Shown here piece after piece: positions 9,318 through 17,914 of a stretch of DNA of 64,000 nucleotides. The stretch's first letter is position 1; the number at the start of each line of letters is the position of its first letter. Position numbers and translations under genes: made by a program. The stretch comes from Desulfitobacterium sp050251735 (GTDB lineage: Bacteria > Bacillota > Desulfitobacteriia > Desulfitobacteriales > Desulfitobacteriaceae). Under the pieces are notes generated by a model, which was not told the origin of the DNA, made no database searches, and saw only the letters and a program-made list of their open reading frames with translations. The DNA is taken from NCBI GenBank assembly GCA_050251735.1, contig JBFWMF010000011.1, forward strand, positions 62,001 through 126,000, read 5' to 3'.

Positions 9318-10639
9318 AACATACAGGATTATTGTTTTTTCCGGCTTTTGACTGGTCCTTAGGCGCTACCCATCCGGAACGAGAGGAAAGGCTCCTCTAC
9401 ACTCAAGAGCAGCTGTTTGAAGAGGGGATAATGGATTTACCCCAAGTCAAGCAATACTCACCTGGAGTCGCCTCTCTAAAGGATGTTCTGCGCACTCAAG
9501 GAATATTTCCTTCGCCTGAAAGCCATGATTTAGCTGCCCATCTTATTGCCGCAGGAAGCTCCTTAGTATTAGGGGCGGCTTGGGCCAAAAAGGAGATTGA
9601 CAATGGCTTCGCTTTAGTAAGACCACCGGGACATCATGCCGGTGCTACGGTTCAAGGCAATCGAGGCTTCTGTACTCTTAACAACGAAGCCATTCTTATC
9701 AATTACCTACGTACTTTTCATGGTATTAAAAAGGTAGCTATTGTGGATACGGATGTTCATCATGGGGACGGGACTCAGGATATCTTTTATCATGATCCTA
9801 ACGTGCTCTTTATTTCCCTTCATCAAGATGGCCGGACACTCTACCCAGGAAGCGGCTTTATCTATGAAAAGGGGGGACCTAATGCTTGGGAGACGACCTT
9901 GGACATTCCCCTTAATCCCGGAACCGGGGATGAGGATCTGCATTATGTTCTGGAAAATTGGGTTTTACCTCGGCTTTACGAGTTTCAACCGGATTTGATT
10001 ATCAACTCAGCAGGTCAAGACAATCATTTCACCGATCCCTTAGCCTCGATGAATGTTACTGCCCGCGGTTATGGCCGTATTACCGAGCTACTTAAACCGG
10101 ATTTAGCTGTCTTGGAAGGTGGATACTCCATAGAAGGGGCCTTGCCCTATGTGAACTTAGCTATTGTTCTTGCTTTAGCAGGTGAAGACTATAGTGGAGT
10201 TATGGAGCCCCAAAAACCTCGTCACCCCCAAACGGGTACCCAAGCCTTCAAAGGCTTTATCAAGGAGCTGAAGGAACAGTATCGTCGGGCCAAGCCAGAC
10301 TGGATGATTCGCACGGAGAGCTTTCTTCCTCTGGGTCGATGGATTTACTATCCTCATTCCGTGTATTACGATACAGAAGGCTTCCAAGAGGTTCGCAAGG
10401 ACTGGATTCGCCAATGTAATCACTGTGGTGGGACGGTCCTGATCGAAAGTCAAAACACCTTAACCGGCAAGGAGTCGGCCTTGGTACGGATTCCTTTTGA
10501 AGCATGTAACCAATGTACTCAAGCCGGATATGATTTATGGGAACAGCTTAAGGGACGGAACATCCCGGTATTACTTCAAGATCAGCTGAATAATAAAGTT
10601 GACTTTTGGTCTAAGGAGAAGGGGGTAGCGAGCTATTGA
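9314..10639 (+). CDS. Histone deacetylase family protein with C-terminal zinc-ribbon-like cysteines
   Basis: Member of the arginase/deacetylase superfamily (HDAC, acetoin-utilisation AcuC, acetylpolyamine amidohydrolase). Residues 1-300 contain RPPGHHAG (His107-His108) and DTDVHHGDGTQ (Asp145-Asp147-His149), the proton relay and zinc ligands, and the later glycine motif LEGGYS. A separate C-terminal part carries two CxxC pairs (CNHC and CNQC), resembling a zinc ribbon and not usual for AcuC. It overlaps the upstream gene by ATGA and the downstream mutL by TTGA. The native acyl substrate is unknown. Confidence 0.85.
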   Translation: MKHTGLLFFPAFDWSLGATHPEREERLLYTQEQLFEEGIMDLPQVKQYSPGVASLKDVLRTQGIFPSPESHDLAAHLIAAGSSLVLGAAWAKKEIDNGFALVRPPGHHAGATVQGNRGFCTLNNEAILINYLRTFHGIKKVAIVDTDVHHGDGTQDIFYHDPNVLFISLHQDGRTLYPGSGFIYEKGGPNAWETTLDIPLNPGTGDEDLHYVLENWVLPRLYEFQPDLIINSAGQDNHFTDPLASMNVTARGYGRITELLKPDLAVLEGGYSIEGALPYVNLAIVLALAGEDYSGVMEPQKPRHPQTGTQAFKGFIKELKEQYRRAKPDWMIRTESFLPLGRWIYYPHSVYYDTEGFQEVRKDWIRQCNHCGGTVLIESQNTLTGKESALVRIPFEACNQCTQAGYDLWEQLKGRNIPVLLQDQLNNKVDFWSKEKGVASY

Positions 10640-12645
10640 CCGCCAAAATCAAGATTCTTGACACACAAGCTTCCAATCAAATCGCTGCCGGTGAAGTGGT
10701 GGAGCGTCCCGTATCTGTGGTAAAGGAACTCATCGAAAACGCTCTAGATGCTGGTGCCACGCAGATTGAGATCACAATTGAGGGAAGCGGAATAGAAAGA
10801 ATTCGTGTGCAAGATAATGGTCAAGGTATACCCGCCGAAGAATTGCCTCTGGCGGTATTGCGACATGCTACCAGTAAGATACGCACCATCGATGACCTCA
10901 TGCAACTACAAACCCTTGGCTTTCGCGGCGAAGCCTTGCCGAGCATAGCTTCTGTCTCAAAATTAGAGATTATCAGTCGTCCTCCTACCGAAATTTCCGG
11001 GCGTGTTTTGCGAATTGAAGGAGGAGAGCAGCTTGAGTTCGACCATATCGGCAGCCCTCCGGGAACCACGATCACCGTCAATGATTTGTTCTACAATACA
11101 CCCGCTCGACGAAAATTCCTCAAATCCAAGAACACCGAATTTGGTCAAATCTCTGATGTCATTGGACGACTTTCCTTAGCTCGGCCTGATGTCTCCTTTA
11201 TCCTCAAGCATCCCAAGGTGCTTGTTCTCCAAACTCCCGGCAGGGGACAGCTACTTGAAAGCATCGGCGCCGTAATGGGGCAAGCAACTGCCCGTCGTCT
11301 TCTGCCCCTATCCTGTGCTTCCGGGGATTGGCAACTTAAGGGCTATATCAGCCCACCCGATCTCGTGCGTTCTACCAAGCAAGGGGAGGCACTTATCGTG
11401 AATCAGCGGATTATCCGCTCTAATAGCATTAGTCGAGCCATTTTAGAGGGGTATCATACTCTGATTCCGGCCAAGGTTTATCCCATTGTGGTTTTAGATT
11501 TGCAAATTCCACCCCATGAATATGATGTGAACGTGCATCCGACAAAAATGGAGATTCGCTTTCATAAAGAAAAAGAACTTATGGAATTCATCGCCGAATG
11601 CGTGAGAAGGACCCTGCTCGAAGCCCATCCCGTGACCCCCTTCGAGAAATACTCAGCTGATAAACGCTTTACGGGAATAAACTCTAACTCCATTGCACAG
11701 AATGATTTTAGACAAGGCCAGGATAGTAAGGAATTAACTTCTCGAGAAGCACAGTCTGCACAATATACTTTTGGTTTCTCCCCTAAAGTCCCTCAAAAAT
11801 TTCCTCAGTTGAATCTGACCCCTACTCCGGAGGGATCCTCTGCAAAGCCCCCTACAAACTTTCTCAAGGAAAACAGAGCTCATTGGGAGCCGTTCCTAAA
11901 CCCCTCGCCAAGAGTAACCGCTGAACACACAAAGGGTAATCTTGAACCAGTGGATACTCAAGTAGCGCCTTTCGGAACACAGTCTGAATTAGCTTGCGAA
12001 AAAGAACCCTATTTCCTCGAAAAAGAGTCCAATCTCCTAAGTCAAGCAAGCACAGAACAAAGTCCTCTGCTTGCTTTAAGACCGATTGGTCAGGTCTTTG
12101 ACACGTATATCCTGGCCAGTGATGGTGAGCAACTGGTGATTTTTGACCAGCACGCGGCTCATGAACGCATTAATTATGAGCGATTATTAAAAGAGCATCA
12201 AAAGAATTCCGGAGATTGTCAGATGTTATTGATTCCTCTTCCCATGGAGTTTACCCCCGGGGAGGAAGAGGCTCTTCTTGAACATTTCCTATTACTTAAT
12301 GATATGGGTTTTATTCTGGAGCAATTCGGCACACGAACCTACCTCCTGCGCGGGATTCCGGCCTATAGCGGACCCTATCAAGGAGAAACTCTACTTCGGG
12401 ATTTCCTTGAGCAGGTTATGTTACGGCAAATTCCACCCTCCATGGATCAACTACTCGAAGAATGGATCTATATGCTGGCCTGCAAGGAATCCATTAAGGC
12501 TAAAGCAAACCTGAACCATATGGAGATGGAGCAGCTTATTGTTCAACTGAGTAAAACAGCTAGTCCATATACTTGCCCCCACGGACGTCCTACTATGGTC
12601 CAGCTTTCTCAAGAAGAGCTTGAGCGACGCTTTTACCGTAGCTAA
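10636..12645 (+). CDS. mutL: DNA mismatch repair protein MutL (endonuclease type)
   Basis: MutL, 669 residues. The N-terminal GHKL ATPase has NALDAGA, DNGQGI and GFRGEALPSI, then the transducer motif FYNTPARRKF. A poorly conserved Ser/Pro/Glu-rich linker (about 335-475) precedes the C-terminal dimerisation domain. That domain carries DQHAAHERINYE near residue 504, which matches DQHA(X)2E(X)4E, plus ACKESIK and CPHGRPT, so this is the nicking form found in bacteria without MutH. The start is TTG at 10636, sharing TTGA with the upstream stop, which implies translational coupling. Confidence 0.96.
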   Translation: MTAKIKILDTQASNQIAAGEVVERPVSVVKELIENALDAGATQIEITIEGSGIERIRVQDNGQGIPAEELPLAVLRHATSKIRTIDDLMQLQTLGFRGEALPSIASVSKLEIISRPPTEISGRVLRIEGGEQLEFDHIGSPPGTTITVNDLFYNTPARRKFLKSKNTEFGQISDVIGRLSLARPDVSFILKHPKVLVLQTPGRGQLLESIGAVMGQATARRLLPLSCASGDWQLKGYISPPDLVRSTKQGEALIVNQRIIRSNSISRAILEGYHTLIPAKVYPIVVLDLQIPPHEYDVNVHPTKMEIRFHKEKELMEFIAECVRRTLLEAHPVTPFEKYSADKRFTGINSNSIAQNDFRQGQDSKELTSREAQSAQYTFGFSPKVPQKFPQLNLTPTPEGSSAKPPTNFLKENRAHWEPFLNPSPRVTAEHTKGNLEPVDTQVAPFGTQSELACEKEPYFLEKESNLLSQASTEQSPLLALRPIGQVFDTYILASDGEQLVIFDQHAAHERINYERLLKEHQKNSGDCQMLLIPLPMEFTPGEEEALLEHFLLLNDMGFILEQFGTRTYLLRGIPAYSGPYQGETLLRDFLEQVMLRQIPPSMDQLLEEWIYMLACKESIKAKANLNHMEMEQLIVQLSKTASPYTCPHGRPTMVQLSQEELERRFYRS

Positions 12646-12743
12646 GGCTGGGGTAGCCGTAGATATCTAGATAAAAGTTCTGGAGAGACAAAGTACTCAT
12701 CGTTCAAATAGTTAATAAATAGAAATAGCTCGGAGTGGCGTTA

Positions 12744-13580
12744 ATGATAGGCTCAACAGTAATTCTTAACCTTACCCATCCCAAGGATCCCCTTTTACTT
12801 AAGCAGTCAGCTTGGTTTTCCGAACAACCTGGCATCACAATTTTACCCTCCGAAAAAATGTATAGTCGACCTAGGGATAGACAGCTCTGCCCAACTCTCC
12901 ACATTACCCGCAAAGGGACATTTTTGGAAGCTGGGGAGCATCGTATCATGTTTCATCCTAGTATGGCTCTTTTGAGAGTTATCCAGATTCTCAGAGGGGA
13001 ACCCGATCGATTCCTGAAGGCAGTCAATCTCCAGGATGGGGATACCTTTTTAGATGCCACTTTAGGCCTCGGAACGGATGCCTTGGTGGCTGCGGTCCGA
13101 GTCGGAGCGCGGGGCCAGGTTATCGGCATCGAACACTCAGCCATCTTAGCCGCTTTAGTTCAGAATGGCTTAACTTCTTTAGCTCAAGGAAATTACCCTC
13201 AAGCAGATAATCCAGATAAAAATCGAGCGTGGCTGGCTTTGTCTGAAGCAGCCCAACATATTCAGATCCAATGGGGTGACCACCAAGAATTACTGACCCA
13301 ATCCCTCTCATCCTCGGTGGATGTTGTCTATTTTGACCCTATGTTCCGTCATACTCGAGATAAAAGTGATTCCATCCGCCCCTTGCACCAGGTTTCCAAT
13401 TCCCAAGCCTTAAGTCAAGAAGCGGTAGCTGAGGCCTCACGTGTAGCAAGAAAGCGCGTTATTCTAAAAGAGCGCAAAGGTAGCCCGGAGTTTGCTCGGT
13501 TGGGTTTTTCTGTTGATGAGGGTGGGAAATATAGCCATGTGGACTATGGAATGATCAGAAAGGAGGGAGCGGGGGATTGA
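12744..13580 (+). CDS. Class I SAM-dependent methyltransferase (RsmJ/YhiQ-like)
   Basis: A 278-residue protein with a Rossmann methyltransferase core: the SAM motif DATLGLGTDALVAA (about 115-128), an acidic residue after the next strand (VIGIEHS), and the catalytic-type motif VVYFDPMFRH. This arrangement resembles RsmJ, which methylates G1516 of 16S rRNA, but the family assignment is by motif only. The ATG at 12744 has CGGAG eight bases upstream. It sits between mutL and miaA, and its stop overlaps the miaA start by TTGA. Confidence 0.78.
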   Translation: MIGSTVILNLTHPKDPLLLKQSAWFSEQPGITILPSEKMYSRPRDRQLCPTLHITRKGTFLEAGEHRIMFHPSMALLRVIQILRGEPDRFLKAVNLQDGDTFLDATLGLGTDALVAAVRVGARGQVIGIEHSAILAALVQNGLTSLAQGNYPQADNPDKNRAWLALSEAAQHIQIQWGDHQELLTQSLSSSVDVVYFDPMFRHTRDKSDSIRPLHQVSNSQALSQEAVAEASRVARKRVILKERKGSPEFARLGFSVDEGGKYSHVDYGMIRKEGAGD

Positions 13581-14521
13581 AGCCCTTAGTTATCATTGTG
13601 GGACCGACCGCTGTGGGAAAGACTGCACTCAGTGTTGCCCTTGCCCAAGCCCTCCAAGGTGAAATTATCTCTGGGGACTCGGTGCAAGTCTATCAAAAGC
13701 TGGACATCGGATCCGCTAAACCAAGCCAAGAGGAGCAGGGTAATGTTCCGCATTATATGCTGGATGCCCTCGATCCAAGGGAGCCGTTTACAGTAGCTCA
13801 ATTTCAAGCCTTAGCCCAAAAAACTATCCAAGATATTAGAAACAGGGACAAAGTTCCGATTGTTGTGGGAGGGACAGGGCTTTATATCCGTTCCTTGCTG
13901 GATCCTTTTGGTTTTGCCGAACACAGCTCGGAATCCATTCGCAAGGGTTGGTACGACTTCCTTGCTCAACAGGGAAAAGAAGCCCTGCACCGCGAATTAG
14001 AGACAAGGGACCCACTCAGTGCCCAACGTCTTCATCCTAACGATACTGTGCGAGTTATCCGGGCACTGGAGATGTGCCAACTAACCGGCAAGCCATTTTC
14101 TGAGATCCGCGGCGATCAAGACACCCAATACTCCAACTTAGATCCTTCCACACTCTATGTGGGGCTTACCGCTCCCCGAGAAATTATTTATGAGCGGATC
14201 AACCTCCGTTGCGAACAAATGTTAGCCTCAGGGCTCATCGAAGAGACGCATAGCTTACTCAAAGAAGGGTATTCCCCTCGTCTTAAGCCCCTGCAGAGTA
14301 TCGGATATCGGCATGCCTTGCTTTATCTCTATGGTAAGGTGACCCAACAAGAAATGCTCCGCATCTTTCAGAGAGATACCCGGCACTTTGCTAAACGGCA
14401 GCTTACCTGGTTTCGTAGAGACCCGCGTATTATCTGGCATGACACTTACAACGAGAAAATGTCAAATATTATTGTATCTTTGATTGACACTTGCAGTGTG
14501 ATTGAAAGTCGTGTAAAATAG
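13577..14521 (+). CDS. miaA: tRNA dimethylallyltransferase MiaA
   Basis: Transfers the dimethylallyl group to A37 of tRNAs, creating the substrate for MiaB. The 314-residue protein has the P-loop GPTAVGKTALS (8-18), the substrate loop SGDSVQVYQKLDIGSAKP, GGTGLYI and the tRNA-contact region RDTRHFAKRQLTWFR. It starts with TTG overlapping the upstream stop. Downstream is hfq, as in the conserved mutL-miaA-hfq arrangement of many bacteria. Confidence 0.96.
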   Translation: MKPLVIIVGPTAVGKTALSVALAQALQGEIISGDSVQVYQKLDIGSAKPSQEEQGNVPHYMLDALDPREPFTVAQFQALAQKTIQDIRNRDKVPIVVGGTGLYIRSLLDPFGFAEHSSESIRKGWYDFLAQQGKEALHRELETRDPLSAQRLHPNDTVRVIRALEMCQLTGKPFSEIRGDQDTQYSNLDPSTLYVGLTAPREIIYERINLRCEQMLASGLIEETHSLLKEGYSPRLKPLQSIGYRHALLYLYGKVTQQEMLRIFQRDTRHFAKRQLTWFRRDPRIIWHDTYNEKMSNIIVSLIDTCSVIESRVK

Positions 14522-14555
14522 GAAAATAGAAATAGATGGTGGTGGAGGTAAAAAA

Positions 14556-14807
14556 ATGAACAAATCGCCCATCAATTTGCAGGATACCTTTTTAAACCAA
14601 GTCCGAAAAGAAAATATGCCAGTCACAATTTTTCTCGTGAATGGCTTTCAATTAAAAGGCTTAGTCCGCGGATTTGACAATTTTACGGTCGTCCTTGAAT
14701 TTGAAGGTAAACAGCAAATGGTTTACAAACACGCTATCTCAACAGTTATGCCGATTCGTCCGATTAATTTAGTAGCCGCATCACAATCCTCTGCCGAGGA
14801 CCGTTAA
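14556..14807 (+). CDS. hfq: RNA chaperone Hfq
   Basis: Sm-like hexameric RNA chaperone, 83 residues. The Sm1 motif (NLQDTFLNQVRKENMPVTIF region) and Sm2 motif (QMVYKHAISTVMP) are intact, including the conserved YKHAIST. It starts after a strong GGTGGAGG site, 34 bases behind miaA, and a terminator closes this transcription unit. Confidence 0.97.
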   Translation: MNKSPINLQDTFLNQVRKENMPVTIFLVNGFQLKGLVRGFDNFTVVLEFEGKQQMVYKHAISTVMPIRPINLVAASQSSAEDR

Positions 14808-14824
14808 GAATAAGGTCAATACTT

Positions 14825-14852
14825 AAAAGCCTGATTCATTCAGGCTTTTTTT
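14825..14852 (+). terminator. Rho-independent terminator after hfq
   Basis: A 10-bp perfect stem AAAAGCCTGA/TCAGGCTTTT with a 5-base loop is followed by a run of T. It ends the unit running from mutS, or an internal promoter, to hfq. Confidence 0.92.
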
Positions 14853-14943
14853 GTGTGTGAAGGATATAAATGGTTTCGAATTTTGTCAATATAGGATTTG
14901 GTCTAATCAATAGTAAATTTAATTTAATTACTAATTTTACTTA

Positions 14944-14972
14944 TTGTAGAGATAATAATGACATGGTATATT
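14944..14972 (+). promoter_or_regulatory. Predicted sigma-A promoter of typA
   Basis: TTGTAG (14944-14949) and TATATT (14967-14972) are 17 bases apart, in AT-rich DNA about 40 bases before the typA start. Confidence 0.5.
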
Positions 14973-15011
14973 TAAGTTTGTGGTAATTTTGAGTCGAGAA
15001 AGGGAAGTTTT

Positions 15012-16844
15012 ATGAAATCGATAAATATTCGCAATATCGCAATCATTGCACACGTTGATCATGGCAAAACAACCTTAGTTGATGCCATGCTTAAACAAAG
15101 CGGAACCTTCCGCGCTAATCAAAATGTTGTGGAACGTGTCATGGATTCGAATGATTTAGAGCGGGAGAGAGGGATTACTATTCTCTCCAAAAATACTGCT
15201 GTTACTTGGCAGGGCACAAAGATCAATATCGTTGATACCCCAGGTCATGCCGACTTTGGTGGTGAGGTGGAACGTGTTTTAAAAATGGTCAACGGGGTGC
15301 TCCTGGTTGTCGACTCTTTTGAAGGGCCGATGCCCCAAACTCGTTTTGTTTTGAAGAAAGCTTTAGAATTAAAACTAGTACCTATCGTTGTTATCAACAA
15401 AATTGACCGTCCCGACGCCCGTCCGGCTGAAGTCGTCGATGAAGTTCTTGACTTATTTATCGAGTTAGGGGCTGACGAAGACCAATTAGATTTTCCGGTT
15501 GTCTATGCCTCAGCTCGTGATGGTATTTCCGGCACCGAACCTGATCAGCTTACAGATAATTTAGAACCTGTCTTTAAGGTAGTACTTGATCATATTCCTG
15601 CCCCCTATGTGGACCTTGAGGCTCCTCTGCAGCTCTTAGTTACAACTCTTGACTATGATGACTATGTAGGCAAGATCGTCATTGGGCGAATTGTACGCGG
15701 CAAGGTCAGTCAAGGAGAAAGCATTACCTTAATTAAGCGGGACGGAACCTTTGAGCGGGCTAAAATCGGCAAAGTCTATACCTACGAAGGGTTGAAACGG
15801 AGCGATGTGCCCGAAGCCGGTGCAGGGGAGATTGTGGCCTTAACCGGTTTAACCACTGCGAATATCGGTGAGACGGTGGCCGATTCAAATAATCCTGAAG
15901 CTCTTCCGGTTATTGAAGTTGATGAACCAACTCTTACTATGAATTTTATTGTTAATAATAGTCCTTTTGCCGGTCTGGAAGGCGAATTCGTTACCTCCCG
16001 TAAGCTTAGAGAGCGTTTATTTAAAGAGGTTGAGACCAATGTCAGCCTGCGTGTAGAAGAAACGGATTCCGCAGATTCATTTAAGGTGTCCGGTCGTGGT
16101 GAGCTTCACTTATCCATTCTCATTGAAAATATGAGGCGGGAAGGTTATGAGCTTCAAGTCTCTAAGCCTGAGGTCATCTATAAAATGCTTGATGGCCATA
16201 AATGTGAACCCATCGAATATTTGATCTGTGATATTCCCGAAACTGCCATGGGTACAGTTATCGATCTGTTAGGTAAGCGGAAAGCCGAGATGGTCAATAT
16301 GGCCCACATATCACAAACCCAAATGCGTGTGGAATTCAAAGTTCCCGCTCGGGGCCTCATTGGTTTCCGAGGAGATTTCCTAACCGAAACCCGCGGCGAA
16401 GGAATCATGAGCCATGTCTTTAATGGCTACGAGCCTTATAAAGGGGACATCCCCGGTAGAAGTCGCGGAGTCTTGATCGCCTTTGAAACGGGAGAAGCTA
16501 CAACGTATGGACTTCATTCCGCTCAAGAACGTGGCATGACCTTCATTGAGCCAGGAACTAAGATATATGAAGGAATGATAGTTGGTGAAAGCAATCGTGA
16601 ACAAGACATTGAAGTGAATGTAGCTAGAAAAAAACACGTGACGAATATGCGCGCCAGTAATTCCGAAGAAGCTTTACGCTTAGAAAAAGCTAAGATCTTT
16701 ACTTTGGAACAGGCTTTGGAATATATTGATGATGACGAATTGGTGGAGGTAACTCCCAAAAGTATTCGGTTACGCAAAAAGCATCTCGATAAAAACGCTC
16801 GGGTACGCTATGCTAAATCCTTATCTTCCAACAGCGCAAAATGA
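15012..16844 (+). CDS. typA: Ribosome-associated GTPase TypA/BipA
   Basis: Translational GTPase of the EF-G family that binds ribosomes under stress and assists 50S assembly. It has 610 residues. The G motifs AHVDHGKTT (G1), RGITI (G2), DTPGHADFGGEV (G3) and NKIDRPDARP (G4) are present, followed by domain II, two EF-G-like domains and the BipA-specific C-terminal domain (GRSRGVL). It appears to be a single-gene unit with its own promoter. Confidence 0.96.
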   Translation: MKSINIRNIAIIAHVDHGKTTLVDAMLKQSGTFRANQNVVERVMDSNDLERERGITILSKNTAVTWQGTKINIVDTPGHADFGGEVERVLKMVNGVLLVVDSFEGPMPQTRFVLKKALELKLVPIVVINKIDRPDARPAEVVDEVLDLFIELGADEDQLDFPVVYASARDGISGTEPDQLTDNLEPVFKVVLDHIPAPYVDLEAPLQLLVTTLDYDDYVGKIVIGRIVRGKVSQGESITLIKRDGTFERAKIGKVYTYEGLKRSDVPEAGAGEIVALTGLTTANIGETVADSNNPEALPVIEVDEPTLTMNFIVNNSPFAGLEGEFVTSRKLRERLFKEVETNVSLRVEETDSADSFKVSGRGELHLSILIENMRREGYELQVSKPEVIYKMLDGHKCEPIEYLICDIPETAMGTVIDLLGKRKAEMVNMAHISQTQMRVEFKVPARGLIGFRGDFLTETRGEGIMSHVFNGYEPYKGDIPGRSRGVLIAFETGEATTYGLHSAQERGMTFIEPGTKIYEGMIVGESNREQDIEVNVARKKHVTNMRASNSEEALRLEKAKIFTLEQALEYIDDDELVEVTPKSIRLRKKHLDKNARVRYAKSLSSNSAK

Positions 16845-16860
16845 GTCAATAAATTTTAGG

Positions 16861-16906
16861 ACACCTTTCCCATCTTGCTGCGTATAGTAGTAAAGATGGG
16901 AGGTGT
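16861..16906 (+). promoter_or_regulatory. Hairpin burying the spoVK ribosome binding site
   Basis: Arm ACACCT (16861-16866), two unpaired T, then CCCATCTT (16869-16876) pair with AAGATGGGAGGTGT (16893-16906) around a 16-base loop. The right arm contains the whole Shine-Dalgarno GGGAGGTG of spoVK, so a transcript starting upstream would hide it. A shorter transcript starting in the loop would expose it. Part of the hairpin could also serve as a weak typA terminator. Confidence 0.6.
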
Positions 16907-16914
16907 TGCATCCT

Positions 16915-17880
16915 ATGGCAATTCGTATTACCTTTCGACCGGAAAAGAACCAACCTCCGATCGTTCAAACTTCGCAGGCTCAACCCCTTACCTTGGGAGC
17001 GGATTTAAATCAAGAGCCCCTTCGTGGGCGAAAGGTAATACATAATGCAGCTGAAAATAAGGATATAGCAGAAATTCTTGCCGAACTGGATGCTTTGGTA
17101 GGCCTAACTACAGTCAAACGACTTATTAATGAAATCCAAGCGTATATAGAAATTCAAAAACGGCGAACACGTGAAAAACTTACAGCCGAGCCCCTAGTCC
17201 TCCACATGATTTTTCGAGGAAATCCTGGAACAGGGAAAACTACGGTGGCCCGACTTATTGGCAAGCTTTTCAAGGAGATGGAAGTCCTTCAAAAGGGGCA
17301 TATTATTGAATGTGAACGAGCCGATCTGGTGGGAGAATACATAGGTCATACGGCACAAAAAACCCGGGATCAGGTCAAGAAAGCTTTGGGGGGCGTTCTA
17401 TTTATTGACGAAGCCTACTCTTTAGCTCGGGGTGGCGAAAAGGATTTTGGCAAAGAGGCCATCGACGCTCTGGTCAAGGCCATGGAAGATCATAAAAATG
17501 AACTCATTTTGATTTTAGCCGGCTATAAACACGAGATGGAATGGTTTTTACAGACGAATCCCGGACTCCGGTCACGCTTTCCGATCCATATTGATTTTCC
17601 GGATTATTCAATCGATGAACTTTTAAGCATTGGCGATTCCATGTTGAAAGCTCGTCAATACGAATTTACGCTAGAAGCTCGGGACGCCTTTCGCTTTATG
17701 CTGCAAGGGGTGCTAAACTCTCATCCATATGCTGGAAACGCCCGCTTGGTCCGCAATATGGTCGAAAAAACGATTCGCAAGCAGGCTGTACGACTCTATC
17801 AAAAATCCTCCTCATCCCGTGAAGAGTTGATTCGAATTTTACCTTGTGATTTAAGTCTGGATGAGGAAGACTTAAAATAA
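16915..17880 (+). CDS. spoVK: Stage V sporulation protein K, AAA+ ATPase (CbxX/CfqX type)
   Basis: AAA+ ATPase of the SpoVK/CbbX family, 321 residues from the ATG at 16915. Walker A is GNPGTGKTT, Walker B is VLFIDEAYSL, with sensor and arginine-finger regions in GLRSRFPIHIDFPDY. In B. subtilis SpoVK is expressed late in sporulation and is needed for mature spores; its precise role is unclear. The SD GGGAGGTG is nine bases upstream and lies in a hairpin. The following hflX and ynbB-like genes match the B. subtilis order spoVK-hflX-ynbB. Confidence 0.92.
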   Translation: MAIRITFRPEKNQPPIVQTSQAQPLTLGADLNQEPLRGRKVIHNAAENKDIAEILAELDALVGLTTVKRLINEIQAYIEIQKRRTREKLTAEPLVLHMIFRGNPGTGKTTVARLIGKLFKEMEVLQKGHIIECERADLVGEYIGHTAQKTRDQVKKALGGVLFIDEAYSLARGGEKDFGKEAIDALVKAMEDHKNELILILAGYKHEMEWFLQTNPGLRSRFPIHIDFPDYSIDELLSIGDSMLKARQYEFTLEARDAFRFMLQGVLNSHPYAGNARLVRNMVEKTIRKQAVRLYQKSSSSREELIRILPCDLSLDEEDLK

Positions 17881-17914
17881 CAAGATGAACTTAAATCATA
17901 ATACGGAGGTTCAA

